Of a stretch of DNA of 64,000 nucleotides, positions 22,219 through 31,421 are shown piece by piece. The notes under the pieces were generated by a model. That model did not search any database. It saw only the letters and a program-made list of their open reading frames with translations, and was not told the origin of the DNA. The stretch comes from Paraburkholderia sp. FT54. Lineage in GTDB: Bacteria; Pseudomonadota; Gammaproteobacteria; Burkholderiales; Burkholderiaceae. The DNA is taken from NCBI RefSeq assembly GCF_031585635.1, contig NZ_CP134195.1, forward strand, positions 1,550,001-1,614,000. The letters run 5' to 3'. The stretch's first letter is position 1. Each line of letters opens with the position of its first letter. The position numbers and the translations under genes were made by a program.

Positions 22219-22437
22219 ATGCGCGATCAACATCACGTCATCAACGCGGACACACTTCGCGACCGCATTCTGCAACTGGAATCGGAGCATAGTGGGCTCG
22301 ATCGCTTGATCGACCGAATGTCGGATGAGCCCGGCATCGACGACTTCGAGTTGCAGCGCCTGAAAAAGCGCAAACTCAAAGTCAAGGACACCATCATCTT
22401 GCTGCAATTGCAGCTCGAACCGGACGCACGCGCCTGA
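22219..22437 (+). CDS. YdcH/DUF465 family small protein
   Basis: 72 residues, alpha-helical. It has the DUF465 pattern: 'LESEHSGLDRLIDRM', an acidic turn 'SDEPGIDDFELQRLKKRKLKVKD' split between two helices, and a short Leu/Gln-rich end. A GAGAGGAGG Shine-Dalgarno lies 4-12 nt upstream of the ATG at 22219. The function of the family is unknown. It lies 127 nt after the repeat protein and 64 nt ahead of the helicase gene, so it may share their transcript. Confidence 0.85.
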   Translation: MRDQHHVINADTLRDRILQLESEHSGLDRLIDRMSDEPGIDDFELQRLKKRKLKVKDTIILLQLQLEPDARA

Positions 22438-22501
22438 GTTCGCGGCCTGGCAGGCGCCGGGCGCGCGCCGCGCGAGCCGGACTTTGCAGGAAACGCTTGC
22501 C

Positions 22502-24763
22502 TTGAATTCACCGCTTGAAACTTCATCCCGTGCCACGCCGGGCGACGCATCCGGAGCCGCTAGTCCGGCACCGCGTCCTGCCGCGTCCGCACTGAGCGCG
22601 TCGCTCAATCCGCGCCGCATCGCCGAATTGGACGAGATCTTCGCCGCCAATGGTTTGCTGGCCCGTCAGATCGACGGGTATCGCTCGCGCGCGTCGCAGA
22701 TCGAAATGTCACGCGCCGTCGCCGCCGCCATGGAAGCGTCGGGCCGCGCGGTGCCCGAGCCGGCCATGTTCGAGGCGCAGAAGCGTCCGGCGCGGCGTCT
22801 GCAGGGGGCAGGTACCGATGCCGCCGCCGAGGCCGCTGAAAGCGCCGAATCGGGCGGCCTCGACGGCAGCGAAAACACGCTGATCGTCGAAGCCGGCACG
22901 GGCACCGGCAAGACCTATGCGTATCTGGTGCCAGCCATGCTGTGGGGCGGCAAGGTGATCGTCTCCACCGGCACGAAGCATTTGCAGGATCAGCTCTTTC
23001 AGCGCGACATTCCGACCGTGCGCGATGCGCTCGCGGTGCCGGTGTCGGTCGCCATGCTCAAGGGGCGCGCGAATTACCTGTGCCACTACTATCTGCAGCG
23101 CACCGCGGATAACGGCCGGCTGCCGTCGCGTCAGGAAACCTCGTATCTGCAGGATATCGTGCGTTTCGCCAAGATCACGCGCACCGGCGACAAGGCCGAA
23201 CTCGCGAGCGTGCCCGAAACGGCCGCGGTGTGGTCGATGGTCACGTCCACGCGCGAAAACTGTCTCGGCCAGGAGTGTCCGCATTACAAGGACTGCTTCG
23301 TAATGCAGGCGCGCCGCGAGGCGCAGCAGGCCGATATCGTGGTGGTGAATCACCATCTGTTTTTCGCCGACATCATGTTGCGCGATACGGGCATGGCCGA
23401 GTTGCTGCCCACGGCCAACACGATCATCTTCGACGAAGCGCATCAACTGCCCGAGACAGCCACGCTGTTCTTCGGCGAGACGCTCTCGACCACGCAGTTT
23501 CTCGAACTCGCTCGCGATTCGGTGGCCGAAGGTTTAGGGCATGCTCGCGAAACGGTCGACTGGGTCAAGCTGGGCGCGACGCTCGAGCGCGCCGCGCGCG
23601 ATGTGCGGCTTGCCTTCAAGGAAGACACGGTGCGCTTGTCGATCGGCCAGTTGCCGGATGATCATCCGTTATTCCCCGCGCTCGAGACGCTTGAAACCGA
23701 ACTCGATGCGCTCGCGTCGGCGCTGGCGGGTCAGGCCGAGCGTGCCGAATCGATCGGCGCATGTCTGCGGCGCGCACGCGAATTGCAAGCCGTGCTCGGT
23801 GGCTGGACCACGCCACCCACGCAGACCGAGCGCGACGCCGCTGACGCCGCCTCCGTCGACGGCAAAGCCGAGCGCGCCGACCCGAATGAAAAGGTGCGCT
23901 GGATCGAAGTCTTCTCGCATACGGTGCAGTTGCACGAAACGCCGCTGTCGGTCGCGCCGATCTTTGCGAAGCAGCGCGCCGGTGTGCCGCGCGCGTGGAT
24001 CTTCACGTCGGCGACTCTGTCGGTGCGTGGCGATTTCACACACTACGCCGCGCAGATGGGCCTCAACGCGAAACGCTCGATGACCTTGCCCAGTCCCTTC
24101 GACTATCCAACGCAAGGGCTGCTGTACGTGCCGCGTAATTTGCCACAGCCGTCGTCGCCGATGTTTACCGACGCCGTGTTCGACGCCGCATTGCCGGCGA
24201 TCGAAGCATCGGGCGGCGGCGTGTTCATGTTGTGTACGACGCTGCGCGCGGTGGACCGCATCTCGGCCAAGCTGCGCGACACGATCGAAGCACGCGGCTG
24301 GGACTATCCGCTGCTCGTGCAGGGCGATGCGAGCCGCACCGAGTTGCTGGAGCGCTTCCGCTCGTACGGCAATGCGATTCTGGTGGGTAGCCAGAGCTTC
24401 TGGGAAGGCGTGGACGTGCGTGGCGACGCGTTGTCGCTGGTGGTGATCGACAAGCTGCCGTTTGCGCCGCCCGACGATCCGGTGTTGTCGGCGCGACTCG
24501 ACGCGCTCACCAAGAAAGGCTTGAGCCCATTCGCCGTGCATCAGTTGCCGCAGGCCGTGATCACGCTGAAGCAGGGCGCAGGCCGTCTGATTCGCGCTGA
24601 GACCGATCGCGGCGTGCTGATGATCTGCGACACCCGCCTCGTCGACAAACCGTATGGGCGCCGTATCTGGCAGAGCCTGCCGCCATTCAAACGTACACGC
24701 GAGATCGAGGTGGTGCGCGAGTTTTTTGAAGAGAGCGCCAAACCGGCGCAACAGGCTGATTAG
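22502..24763 (+). CDS. DinG/YoaA-type ATP-dependent DNA helicase with Fe-S cluster
   Basis: XPD-like superfamily 2 helicase, 753 residues. Walker A 'EAGTGTGKTYAYLVP' is near residue 131, and the DEAH box 'IFDEAHQLPETA' near 317. Four cysteines fit the XPD-type [4Fe-4S] domain: one in 'ANYLCHYYLQ' and three in 'NCLGQECPHYKDC'. The C-terminal motifs V/VI are 'GSQSFWEGVDVRGDAL' and 'KQGAGRLIRAETDRG'. The set matches YoaA/DinG helicases of replication and damage repair. I prefer the TTG at 22502, which has AGGAAA about 9 nt upstream, over the TTG at 22484. An N-terminal Ala/Pro-rich tail of ~35 residues is not part of the fold. Confidence 0.9.
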   Translation: MNSPLETSSRATPGDASGAASPAPRPAASALSASLNPRRIAELDEIFAANGLLARQIDGYRSRASQIEMSRAVAAAMEASGRAVPEPAMFEAQKRPARRLQGAGTDAAAEAAESAESGGLDGSENTLIVEAGTGTGKTYAYLVPAMLWGGKVIVSTGTKHLQDQLFQRDIPTVRDALAVPVSVAMLKGRANYLCHYYLQRTADNGRLPSRQETSYLQDIVRFAKITRTGDKAELASVPETAAVWSMVTSTRENCLGQECPHYKDCFVMQARREAQQADIVVVNHHLFFADIMLRDTGMAELLPTANTIIFDEAHQLPETATLFFGETLSTTQFLELARDSVAEGLGHARETVDWVKLGATLERAARDVRLAFKEDTVRLSIGQLPDDHPLFPALETLETELDALASALAGQAERAESIGACLRRARELQAVLGGWTTPPTQTERDAADAASVDGKAERADPNEKVRWIEVFSHTVQLHETPLSVAPIFAKQRAGVPRAWIFTSATLSVRGDFTHYAAQMGLNAKRSMTLPSPFDYPTQGLLYVPRNLPQPSSPMFTDAVFDAALPAIEASGGGVFMLCTTLRAVDRISAKLRDTIEARGWDYPLLVQGDASRTELLERFRSYGNAILVGSQSFWEGVDVRGDALSLVVIDKLPFAPPDDPVLSARLDALTKKGLSPFAVHQLPQAVITLKQGAGRLIRAETDRGVLMICDTRLVDKPYGRRIWQSLPPFKRTREIEVVREFFEESAKPAQQAD

Positions 24764-24803
24764 AATCAATCAACGCCGCTATAAAAAGCGGCGCTTAAAT
24801 GAC

Positions 24804-24836
24804 AAAACGCCACGGATGTGAATCCGTGGCGTTTTG
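24804..24836. terminator. Bidirectional terminator between the helicase and lipoprotein genes
   Basis: Perfect 13-bp stem AAAACGCCACGGA / TCCGTGGCGTTTT with a TGTGAA loop. Both strands present a T-run, between convergent genes. A weaker hairpin of the GCCGC type lies at ~24774-24793. Confidence 0.9.
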
Positions 24837-24845
24837 CTTTACTGC

Positions 24846-24870
24846 CCGGGAAATCGCGACGATTTCCCGG
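24846..24870. repeat. Second perfect hairpin beside the terminator
   Basis: CCGGGAAATCG / CGATTTCCCGG, a perfect 11-bp stem with a CGA loop, 10 nt from the bidirectional terminator and 38 nt beyond the lipoprotein stop. It has no T-run on either side, so it is not a classical terminator by itself. It may stabilise the 3' end of the lipoprotein mRNA. Confidence 0.6.
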
Positions 24871-24907
24871 TGCAGTTTTCGCCCAGAGGCGAACCCTATG
24901 CGACAGC

Positions 24908-25183
24908 TTACTGGCTTGCGCCCGAAGCCGGAGCAGCAGCCGAAGCGGCAGCGTCCGAAGCAGCAGCGCCTGCGTCCGAAGCAGCGGTCGTAGCCGAAGC
25001 AGCAGCGTCGCTCGCAGCAGCAGCAGCACCCGAAGCAGCAGCAGCCGAATCCGAAGCTGCAGCAGCCGGTGCCGAAGCAGCAGCTGCGTCGCTAGCCGGG
25101 GCAGCGGCTTGGTCGTTGCTCTTGTTGCATGCAGCCAGTGCCACAGCTGCCAACAGGGATGCTACGAGGAGGGATTTCTTCAT
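24908..25183 (-). CDS. Small alanine-rich lipoprotein
   Basis: 91 residues from the ATG at 25183, with AAAGGA about 9 nt upstream. A short lipoprotein signal ('MKKSLLVASLLAAVALAAC') gives a lipidated Cys at residue 19. The mature part is extremely low-complexity: Ala, Ser and Asp blocks such as 'SDAAAASAPAAAASDS' repeat to the end, with hardly any hydrophobic or aromatic residues. A globular domain is not expected. It could be a spacer or abundant surface lipoprotein of the kind seen throughout Burkholderia. No function can be assigned. Shadow frames on the other strand read as Ser/Arg repeats and are not genes. Confidence 0.8.
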   Translation of the reverse strand: MKKSLLVASLLAAVALAACNKSNDQAAAPASDAAAASAPAAAASDSAAAASGAAAAASDAAASATTAASDAGAAASDAAASAAAPASGASQ

Positions 25184-25415
25184 GATCACGTCCTTTTATG
25201 GTTTAAAGGTAAGCAACAGCGCAAAATAAAACCGGTAATGTGCTCCAACACCGACCTGGGCCGCTGGTGGAGAAGCTCTTTTGACGAGCTCGAATCTTCC
25301 CTACGGCTTGGGCGGAAATTATATGCACTTTCGTACTGACAATCCATAAATCCGGGGTCAATACGTTGTCTTTCTCATACAAAATTTCACTGTACGGTAT
25401 AGCAGGCAGGCAGAG

Positions 25416-26666
25416 TTACGCAAGCTCGCCCACTTGTATCCAGCCCGCACAATACCACTCGTGTAGCCGTGCTGTCACCGACGAATCGTGTGAGAGTGTT
25501 ACAAAGCGTTTCGCACTCATACAGCGGTGATTTGCGAGGTCAAACAACCACTTTTTTGCGCTATCGAATGACGTTTCCTCTCCATTTACGAAGAAAAAAC
25601 GGCGGTTGTACAACAAATTAGTCTTGCGGTCCAGCCGAATACCTGACTTCGATGCCTGAGCGATGAAACGTGCTTCATTAAGCGGCCTTTGCGGCGGATC
25701 ATAGACGACACTCGGTTTCGGTTCGCTGAGATACGTACCAAGGAACGACGCAATATCCTGCTTTTTCCATTCGATGCCAGCAAGGATTGCGCCAACCCTT
25801 TCGACCAACGCCGCGGGCAGCTCGGCCGGACGCTCCACGGCAGGCTGCTGCGGATCACGATAAAGCGCGCCTGGCCGGCCCGCCGACTCGCCGCGTTCCG
25901 CCAGATGGTAGAGGAACTGCGCGGTCAATTCGCCCACGGAAGGCGCGCGAAAACCGATCGAGCAGGTCATGCATTCGCCTTCGGCGATGCCGTCGTGCGC
26001 GATGTGCGGCGGCAGGTACAACATGTCGCCCGGCTCCAGCAGCCATTCCTCTTCGGGCTGGAAATTCTGTAAAACTTTCAAAGGCAAACCGGCTTGCAGT
26101 GTCAGATCTTTCTGCGCGCTGATGCGCCAACGCCGCTTGCCTTTTACTTGCAAAAGAAACACATCGTAGGAATCGAAGTGGGGGCCCACGCCGCCGCCGT
26201 CGCTTGCATACGAGATCATCAGGTCATCGAGACGCGCGTCCGGCACGAAGCGGAAGCGGTCCAGCAAGGCGCGCGCGCGATCGTCGTGGAGATCCACGCC
26301 TTGCACGAGCAGCGTCCATGCGCGCTGCTTCACCGAAGGCAGTTCGTCAGGCGCAAACGGCCCGTGCTCCAGCTGCCATTTATTGCGGAAATGCGTGATC
26401 AGACGTGCTTCGACTTCGTCCTGATCGGCCAGCTCGAAAAATTCGTCGCGCGAGAGCGGCGCCTCGACGTTCGGGATCGCCTGGCGAATCAGCAGCGGCT
26501 TTTTCTGCCAGTAGCGGCGCATGAATTGCGACGGCGTCAGATTGCCGAGCAGCGGTGTCGGCGTGTCTGGCGAGGGCGGGAGAACCGGAAGAGCCGACTT
26601 TGAAGCCGGCGATGAATTCCGTGCCGAAGCTACGTCGGCCGGGTGGTCAGTGGGCCGCTTGGGCAT
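25416..26666 (-). CDS. roxA: Cupin-like 2-oxoglutarate oxygenase, ribosomal protein uL16 hydroxylase type (YcfD/RoxA)
   Basis: 416 residues from the ATG at 26666. The double-stranded beta-helix oxygenase domain (~60-270) carries the Fe(II) triad: 'HFDSYDVFLLQVKGKRRWRI' supplies HxD and 'LYLPPHIAHDGIAEG' the distal His. The C-terminal region resembles the dimerisation and winged-helix parts of YcfD. E. coli YcfD hydroxylates an arginine of uL16, and that is the best guess here. The N-terminal ~40 residues are Pro/Ser-rich and unconserved. The 230 bp between it and the lipoprotein gene hold no gene. Its first codons overlap the promoter zone of the divergent slyD. A TTG start at 26711 would run into slyD and is unlikely. 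Confidence 0.85.
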   Translation of the reverse strand: MPKRPTDHPADVASARNSSPASKSALPVLPPSPDTPTPLLGNLTPSQFMRRYWQKKPLLIRQAIPNVEAPLSRDEFFELADQDEVEARLITHFRNKWQLEHGPFAPDELPSVKQRAWTLLVQGVDLHDDRARALLDRFRFVPDARLDDLMISYASDGGGVGPHFDSYDVFLLQVKGKRRWRISAQKDLTLQAGLPLKVLQNFQPEEEWLLEPGDMLYLPPHIAHDGIAEGECMTCSIGFRAPSVGELTAQFLYHLAERGESAGRPGALYRDPQQPAVERPAELPAALVERVGAILAGIEWKKQDIASFLGTYLSEPKPSVVYDPPQRPLNEARFIAQASKSGIRLDRKTNLLYNRRFFFVNGEETSFDSAKKWLFDLANHRCMSAKRFVTLSHDSSVTARLHEWYCAGWIQVGELA

Positions 26667-26668
26667 CG

Positions 26669-26674
26669 TATAAT
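26669..26674 (+). promoter_or_regulatory. -10 hexamer of the slyD promoter
   Basis: A perfect TATAAT lies 25 nt ahead of the slyD ATG and 3 bp beyond the first codon of the divergent oxygenase gene. No good -35 is seen at 17 bp (GTCAGT at 26646). Any -35 would lie inside the oxygenase coding sequence. Confidence 0.5.
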
Positions 26675-26698
26675 GTGAGTTGTATTCTGGAGAATCGA

Positions 26699-27238
26699 AT
26701 GAAAATCGCAAAGAACACCGTCGTGTCAGTCGCTTACAAGCTGTCGGATGCGCAGGGCAATCTGATTGAAGAAAGCGACGAGCCGATGGTCTATCTGCAC
26801 GGCGGCTATGATGGCACGTTCCCCAAGATCGAGGAAGAGCTCGACGGCCACGAGGCCGGTTTCGAGACCCAGATCCAGCTTGAGCCGCAAGACGCGTTCG
26901 GTGAGTACGACCCCGATCTCGTGAAGATCGAGCCGCGTGATCGCTTCCCGGAACCGCTCGAAGTCGGCATGCAATTCGAAGGCACGCCGGAAGAAGGCGA
27001 CGAGGATCTCGATTCGCTCGTCTACGTGGTGACCGATGTCGCGGAAGACAAAGTCGTGCTCGACGGCAACCATCCGCTCGCCGGCATGGCGCTGCGTTTT
27101 GCGTTGACCGTCAAAGACGTGCGTCCGGCGACTGAAGACGAAATCCAGCACGAACACGCGCATGGCGCCGACGGCCTCGAAGTTCTCGACGACGACGAGG
27201 ACGACGAAGAAGACAAGTCAGGGCCCACGCTGCACTGA
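26699..27238 (+). CDS. slyD: FKBP-type peptidyl-prolyl isomerase SlyD
   Basis: 179 residues from the ATG at 26699, with a GGAGA Shine-Dalgarno 6-10 nt upstream. SlyD layout is complete: half of the FKBP barrel ('VAYKLSDAQGNLIEES', 'YLHGG'), the inserted chaperone IF domain (~70-125), the barrel closure ('NHPLAGMALRFALTVKDVR') and an acidic, His-containing metal-binding tail ('EHAHGADG', '[12 protein letters not shown]'). It lacks the Cys-rich tail of E. coli SlyD. It acts as a cytoplasmic folding factor and nickel/metal handler in relatives. Its last 21 bp overlap, tail to tail, with the convergent gene at 27218-28576. Confidence 0.93.
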   Translation: MKIAKNTVVSVAYKLSDAQGNLIEESDEPMVYLHGGYDGTFPKIEEELDGHEAGFETQIQLEPQDAFGEYDPDLVKIEPRDRFPEPLEVGMQFEGTPEEGDEDLDSLVYVVTDVAEDKVVLDGNHPLAGMALRFALTVKDVRPATEDEIQHEHAHGADGLEVLDDDEDDEEDKSGPTLH

Positions 27239-28576
27239 GCTTGCGGGCATGCCGGGCACGCCTGAAGAAGCGCCCGGCGTGCGCGGCTGCGAGGCTGACA
27301 TGGGCGGCGTCGACGTGGCCGGCCCGTAGCCACCACCTCCCTGATCCGCCGGTATGCGCGGTTGCTGATCCAGTTGCGACTCGCCAGGCGTTTGCAACAG
27401 CGGCGGCAATTCCGACGCGGGCCCGAGTGCCGGCACAGCCGGCATCGACGCGGCCGGTTCATCGCGCGGCACCACGGGCTGCGCCGCGGGCATCGGCATT
27501 TGCCTCGGTACATCGTGCACGCTGACGCGAAACGGCGGTTTCCTGCCGAGATCTGCATCCACCTGAATCCACTGGTTGAGACGATCATGCGGCGCGAGCG
27601 CGACACGCGTGAGATTCGTCACCAGCATGCCTTTGTCATTGCGTAGCGGCTGATCGATCACGAAGCCGGCACTCGCGCGCTCGTCGTCGCAGTGAATCAC
27701 CAGCACGGGTCCGCGGAAAGTCTGCGCGAGCTTCACGAGGCTGCGTTTGAATTCCAGAAAACCGTCGCGGCGGGTGTTGCGCGCAAAACGTAGCCACGCA
27801 AAACGGTCGGGCCGTTCGTAGCGCTCAGGGTCCGGGTCGCCTTGAATGAACACGACGATCGCGCGCGCGTCGCGGCGTTTTGCATACTCGCCGGCGTGTT
27901 CGAGCCAGAATGCATTGGCGATCACGCGGTCTTCGAATTCGCCGTTGCGCCCGCCCGCAGTCAGATAATGATTGTTCGGACTCGGCGCATTCAGGCCGAC
28001 GAACACCGTATCGCCCACTTGCCAGCGCACATTCTCGCGATAGGGACGAAAGCGCGAGACTTCGCTTTCACGCGTCAATGCGATCGGGTTTTGACCCATC
28101 GAGGTGGCGTCGGCGAAGAGCGTCTGACGCAACTGATCGAGCCGCTCGGTCGGATCGAAGCCGCCGGCTTCGGCCGTGCCGCAATCGGCCCAGTCATGCT
28201 GGCCGGGAATGAAGAACAGGGCGGGTCGCGACGTTTCGAGCAGCGCGTGGCGGCGCTCGTAGAGCGCGTCGCGGCACGCCTCTTTCGCGCCCTTCAGATT
28301 ACCGTCGTACACGATGAACGACATGTCGCGCTCGCGGCTGATTGCTTCGATCAGCCGCTGCGTGGGCGCTTCGTCGGCGGCGCTCTGCATTGTGTTGGCG
28401 ATCACCGCGAAGGTGTAGCGCGGCGCGTCGGCGTAGGCCGCCGGCGCGAAAGCTGACAACCCCGCGAACAGTCCCGCGAGCGGCACGCAGCCGCTAGAAA
28501 GCGTGAGGGCGACGCTCAGCGCCGCGCGAAGTTTGCGCGGGCGCTGCGAGGGCCTGTGTGCGTCAATGATCCGCAT
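27218..28576 (-). CDS. Exported metallophosphoesterase-like protein with degenerate active-site motifs
   Basis: 452 residues from the ATG at 28576, which overlaps the 3' end of mutS by 14 nt, so translation is coupled. A long signal sequence ends near 'AAYADA' (~50). The middle resembles the calcineurin-like fold. Where metal ligands are expected it reads 'VIANTMQ' (no DxH), 'VYDGNLKG' (no GDxxD) and '[10 protein letters not shown]' (GNHD changed to GQHD). A late 'LVIHCDDE' may correspond to the fourth motif. The C-terminal ~100 residues are Pro/Ala/Gly-rich and probably disordered. It is probably a non-canonical or inactive phosphoesterase. Exact function is unknown. Confidence 0.7.
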   Translation of the reverse strand: MRIIDAHRPSQRPRKLRAALSVALTLSSGCVPLAGLFAGLSAFAPAAYADAPRYTFAVIANTMQSAADEAPTQRLIEAISRERDMSFIVYDGNLKGAKEACRDALYERRHALLETSRPALFFIPGQHDWADCGTAEAGGFDPTERLDQLRQTLFADATSMGQNPIALTRESEVSRFRPYRENVRWQVGDTVFVGLNAPSPNNHYLTAGGRNGEFEDRVIANAFWLEHAGEYAKRRDARAIVVFIQGDPDPERYERPDRFAWLRFARNTRRDGFLEFKRSLVKLAQTFRGPVLVIHCDDERASAGFVIDQPLRNDKGMLVTNLTRVALAPHDRLNQWIQVDADLGRKPPFRVSVHDVPRQMPMPAAQPVVPRDEPAASMPAVPALGPASELPPLLQTPGESQLDQQPRIPADQGGGGYGPATSTPPMSASQPRTPGASSGVPGMPASSVQRGP

Positions 28577-31250
28577 CCGGCGCGGCGGCCAGTTCGTGCA
28601 GTTCGTACAGCAGATCGAGTGCTTCGCGTGGCCGCAGATCGTTCGGGTCGATGCCGCGCAGACGCTCGACGAGTGCCTGCATGGCGGGCGACGCCGGCGA
28701 TTCCGCCTTGGCATCGTCGCGCTCGTCGTCGGCGTCTTCGAGCAGCATCGGCATGGGGGCGGCGAACAGATCGAGTTGCGGCGCGGGTTGCGCGGCGGAC
28801 TGCTGTTCGAGATGCGCGAGATGCTTGCGCGCCGCGCGAATCACCGCGTTCGGCACGCCAGCGAGTTGCGCGACCTGCAGACCGTAGCTCTGATTCGCCG
28901 GACCTTCGCTGACTGCGTGCAGGAACACGATGCCATGCCCGTGTTCCACCGCCGACAGATGCACGTTGGCCGCCTGCGGAAATTCCGCCGGCAACTGCGT
29001 CAGTTCGAAGTAGTGCGTGGCAAACAGCGTATGGCAGCCATTGTGCGCGAGCAGGTGCCGCGCGATGGCCCACGCCAGCGCGAGCCCGTCGAACGTGGAC
29101 GTGCCGCGGCCGATCTCGTCCATCAACACGAGGCTTTGCGGCGTGGCGTCGTTCAGGATCGCGGCGGCTTCGGTCATCTCGACCATGAAGGTGGAGCGGC
29201 CGCCGGCGAGGTCGTCCGCTGCGCCGATGCGCGTGAAGATGCGATCGATCGGCCCGAAGGCGGCGCGGCGCGCCGGTACGTAGCTACCCACGTAGGCGAG
29301 TAGCGCGATCAGCGCGGTCTGCCGCATGAAGGTCGATTTACCGCCCATGTTCGGGCCGGTGATCAGCAGCAGTTTGCGATCGGGCGTGAGCGTGCAGTCG
29401 TTGGCGATGAACTGCTCGACCTGCGCCTCGACCACCGGGTGCCGTCCTTGTTCGATTTCGATCCCGGTGTTCGCCGAGAACGTGGGCGCGACCCAATCGA
29501 GCGCGCGGGCGCGCTCGCCGAAGGCCGCCAGCAGATCGAGTTCGGCGAGCGCCGAAGCGACCCGCTGACAATCCGGGATGAAGGGCAGCAGCGCCTGCAG
29601 CAGCGCGTCGTAGAGCGAGCGTTCGCGGGCGAGCGCGCGTTCCTGCGCGGAGAGCGCCTTGTCCTCGAACGTTTTCAGTTCCGGCGTGATGTAGCGCTCG
29701 GCGTTCTTCAGCGTCTGGCGGCGGCGATAATCGTCGGGCACCTTGTCGGTTTGACCGCGCGTGACTTCGATATAGAAGCCGTGCACCTTGTTGTACTCGA
29801 CGCGCAGATTGCCGATGCCCGTGCGCGCGCGCTCGCGTGTCTCGAGGTCGATCAGGAACTGCCCGCAGTTCTCCGAAATATCCCGCAGCTCGTCCAGTTC
29901 CGCATCGTAGCCGCGCGCGATCACGCCGCCGTCGCGCACCATCGCCGACGGTTCCTGCGCGACCGCGCGCTTGAGCAGCTCGACGCAGGCTTGCGGCGGT
30001 TCCAGCGAGGCGTCGATGCGTGCCAGCGAATCCGCATTCGGCGAGACGGCGGCGAGTTGCGTTCGCAACTCGGGCAAGGCAATGAAGGTATCGCGCAGAC
30101 TCGACAGATCGCGCGGCCGTGCTGACAGCAGCGCGAGACGCCCGGTGATCCGCTCGATGTCCGAGATCTGCCGCAACGCGCCGCGCAACGCGTCGACGCT
30201 CGCGCCCGGTGGCGCATCGAGCAATGCGCCGATGGCCTGCTGACGCGCCTGCGCCACCGCCGATTCGCGCGGCGGATGATGTAGCCAGTGACGCAGCAGA
30301 CGGCTGCCCATGGTCGTGCAGCAGGTATCGAGCAGCGAACACAGCGTGGGCGATTCGGTGCCGCGCAGGGTTTCGGTGAGTTCGAGGTTGCGGCGCGTGG
30401 CGGGATCGAGGCCAATATATTCGGATTCGTATTCGACCTTCAGGCTGCGCACGTGACGCAATTGCTGGCCTTGCGTGGCGGCGGCATACAGCAGCAACGC
30501 GCCGGCCGCGCCGCATGCGCATGTCAGCGAATGCGCGCCGAAGCCGTCGAGGCCCGCCACTTCCAGCTGATCGCACAAGCGCTGCGTGCCCGAGGTGACA
30601 TCGAAGTGCCAGACCGGCACGCGGGTGAGGGCGCCCGCATTGACCGGCGGCGTCCAGCTCGCCGGGTCGCTGGGCGTGTCGGCCACCAGAATTTCCGCGG
30701 GACGAATGCGCTCGAGCGCAGCCGCCACCTGGTCGGGCGCGACTTCAGCGAGGCGCAACGCGCCGCTCGCCAGATTCAGCCACGCAAGGCCGACGCTTGT
30801 CGCGACGCCGCGACGGTTATGCGCGACGCACATGGCCATCAGATAGACGTCGCTCTTGTCGGACAGCAGCGCGGCGTCCGTGAGCGTGCCCGGCGTGACC
30901 ACGCGCACCACTTTGCGCTCGACCGGACCCTTCGACGTAGCGGGGTCGCCGATCTGCTCGCAAATCGCGACCGATTCGCCGAGCTTAACCAGCTTCGCCA
31001 GATACTGTTCCACCGCGTGATGCGGCACGCCGGCCATCTTGATCGGATTGCCCGCGGACGCGCCACGCTGCGTGAGTGTCAGATCGAGCAGACGTGCCGC
31101 TTTTTCCGCGTCGTCGAAAAAGAGTTCGTAGAAGTCGCCCATCCGGTAGAACACCAGCGTGCCCGGATGGTCCGCCTTGATGCGCAGATACTGCTGCATC
31201 ATAGGCGTGTGTTGTGCGACGTCGTTGGCCGCTGCGGTTTGAATGCCCAT
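28563..31250 (-). CDS. mutS: DNA mismatch repair protein MutS
   Basis: 895 residues, slightly longer than E. coli MutS. The mismatch-reading motif '[12 protein letters not shown]' has the Phe (~40) and Glu (~42) that contact mispaired bases. The ATPase domain has Walker A '[13 protein letters not shown]' (~630-642), '[18 protein letters not shown]' and 'FATHYFEL'. The C-terminal tail after ~805 includes a linker '[17 protein letters not shown]' and a predicted dimerisation end. It binds mismatches after replication. Upstream on the same strand lies lplT. Downstream, the phosphoesterase-like gene overlaps it by 14 nt. Confidence 0.97.
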   Translation of the reverse strand: MGIQTAAANDVAQHTPMMQQYLRIKADHPGTLVFYRMGDFYELFFDDAEKAARLLDLTLTQRGASAGNPIKMAGVPHHAVEQYLAKLVKLGESVAICEQIGDPATSKGPVERKVVRVVTPGTLTDAALLSDKSDVYLMAMCVAHNRRGVATSVGLAWLNLASGALRLAEVAPDQVAAALERIRPAEILVADTPSDPASWTPPVNAGALTRVPVWHFDVTSGTQRLCDQLEVAGLDGFGAHSLTCACGAAGALLLYAAATQGQQLRHVRSLKVEYESEYIGLDPATRRNLELTETLRGTESPTLCSLLDTCCTTMGSRLLRHWLHHPPRESAVAQARQQAIGALLDAPPGASVDALRGALRQISDIERITGRLALLSARPRDLSSLRDTFIALPELRTQLAAVSPNADSLARIDASLEPPQACVELLKRAVAQEPSAMVRDGGVIARGYDAELDELRDISENCGQFLIDLETRERARTGIGNLRVEYNKVHGFYIEVTRGQTDKVPDDYRRRQTLKNAERYITPELKTFEDKALSAQERALARERSLYDALLQALLPFIPDCQRVASALAELDLLAAFGERARALDWVAPTFSANTGIEIEQGRHPVVEAQVEQFIANDCTLTPDRKLLLITGPNMGGKSTFMRQTALIALLAYVGSYVPARRAAFGPIDRIFTRIGAADDLAGGRSTFMVEMTEAAAILNDATPQSLVLMDEIGRGTSTFDGLALAWAIARHLLAHNGCHTLFATHYFELTQLPAEFPQAANVHLSAVEHGHGIVFLHAVSEGPANQSYGLQVAQLAGVPNAVIRAARKHLAHLEQQSAAQPAPQLDLFAAPMPMLLEDADDERDDAKAESPASPAMQALVERLRGIDPNDLRPREALDLLYELHELAAAPDADH

Positions 31251-31421
31251 CCTCGGTATCTTCTTGCGTTAGCTGTTCAGGGCGTGAGTTTAACCTGCCG
31301 GCGCGGCGAGCGGACCCTGGCCAGTCGGCCAATCCGAACCGCCAATCCGCATTGCAGCCCTACGCCACGGCGGCAAATCTCGCACAAACCGCGCCGCGCC
31401 CGCTGCACCCGCATGAAGACT

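Noticed and set aside
24908..25160. Possible CRISPR-like or repeat array
   Set aside because: Short irregular triplet-based repetition that codes Ala/Ser/Asp. There are no constant repeats with unique spacers and no cas genes.
24799..25339. Plus-strand Ser/Arg-repeat frames over the lipoprotein gene
   Set aside because: Other-strand reading of Ala-codon repeats. The minus strand has the signal peptide, lipobox and Shine-Dalgarno.
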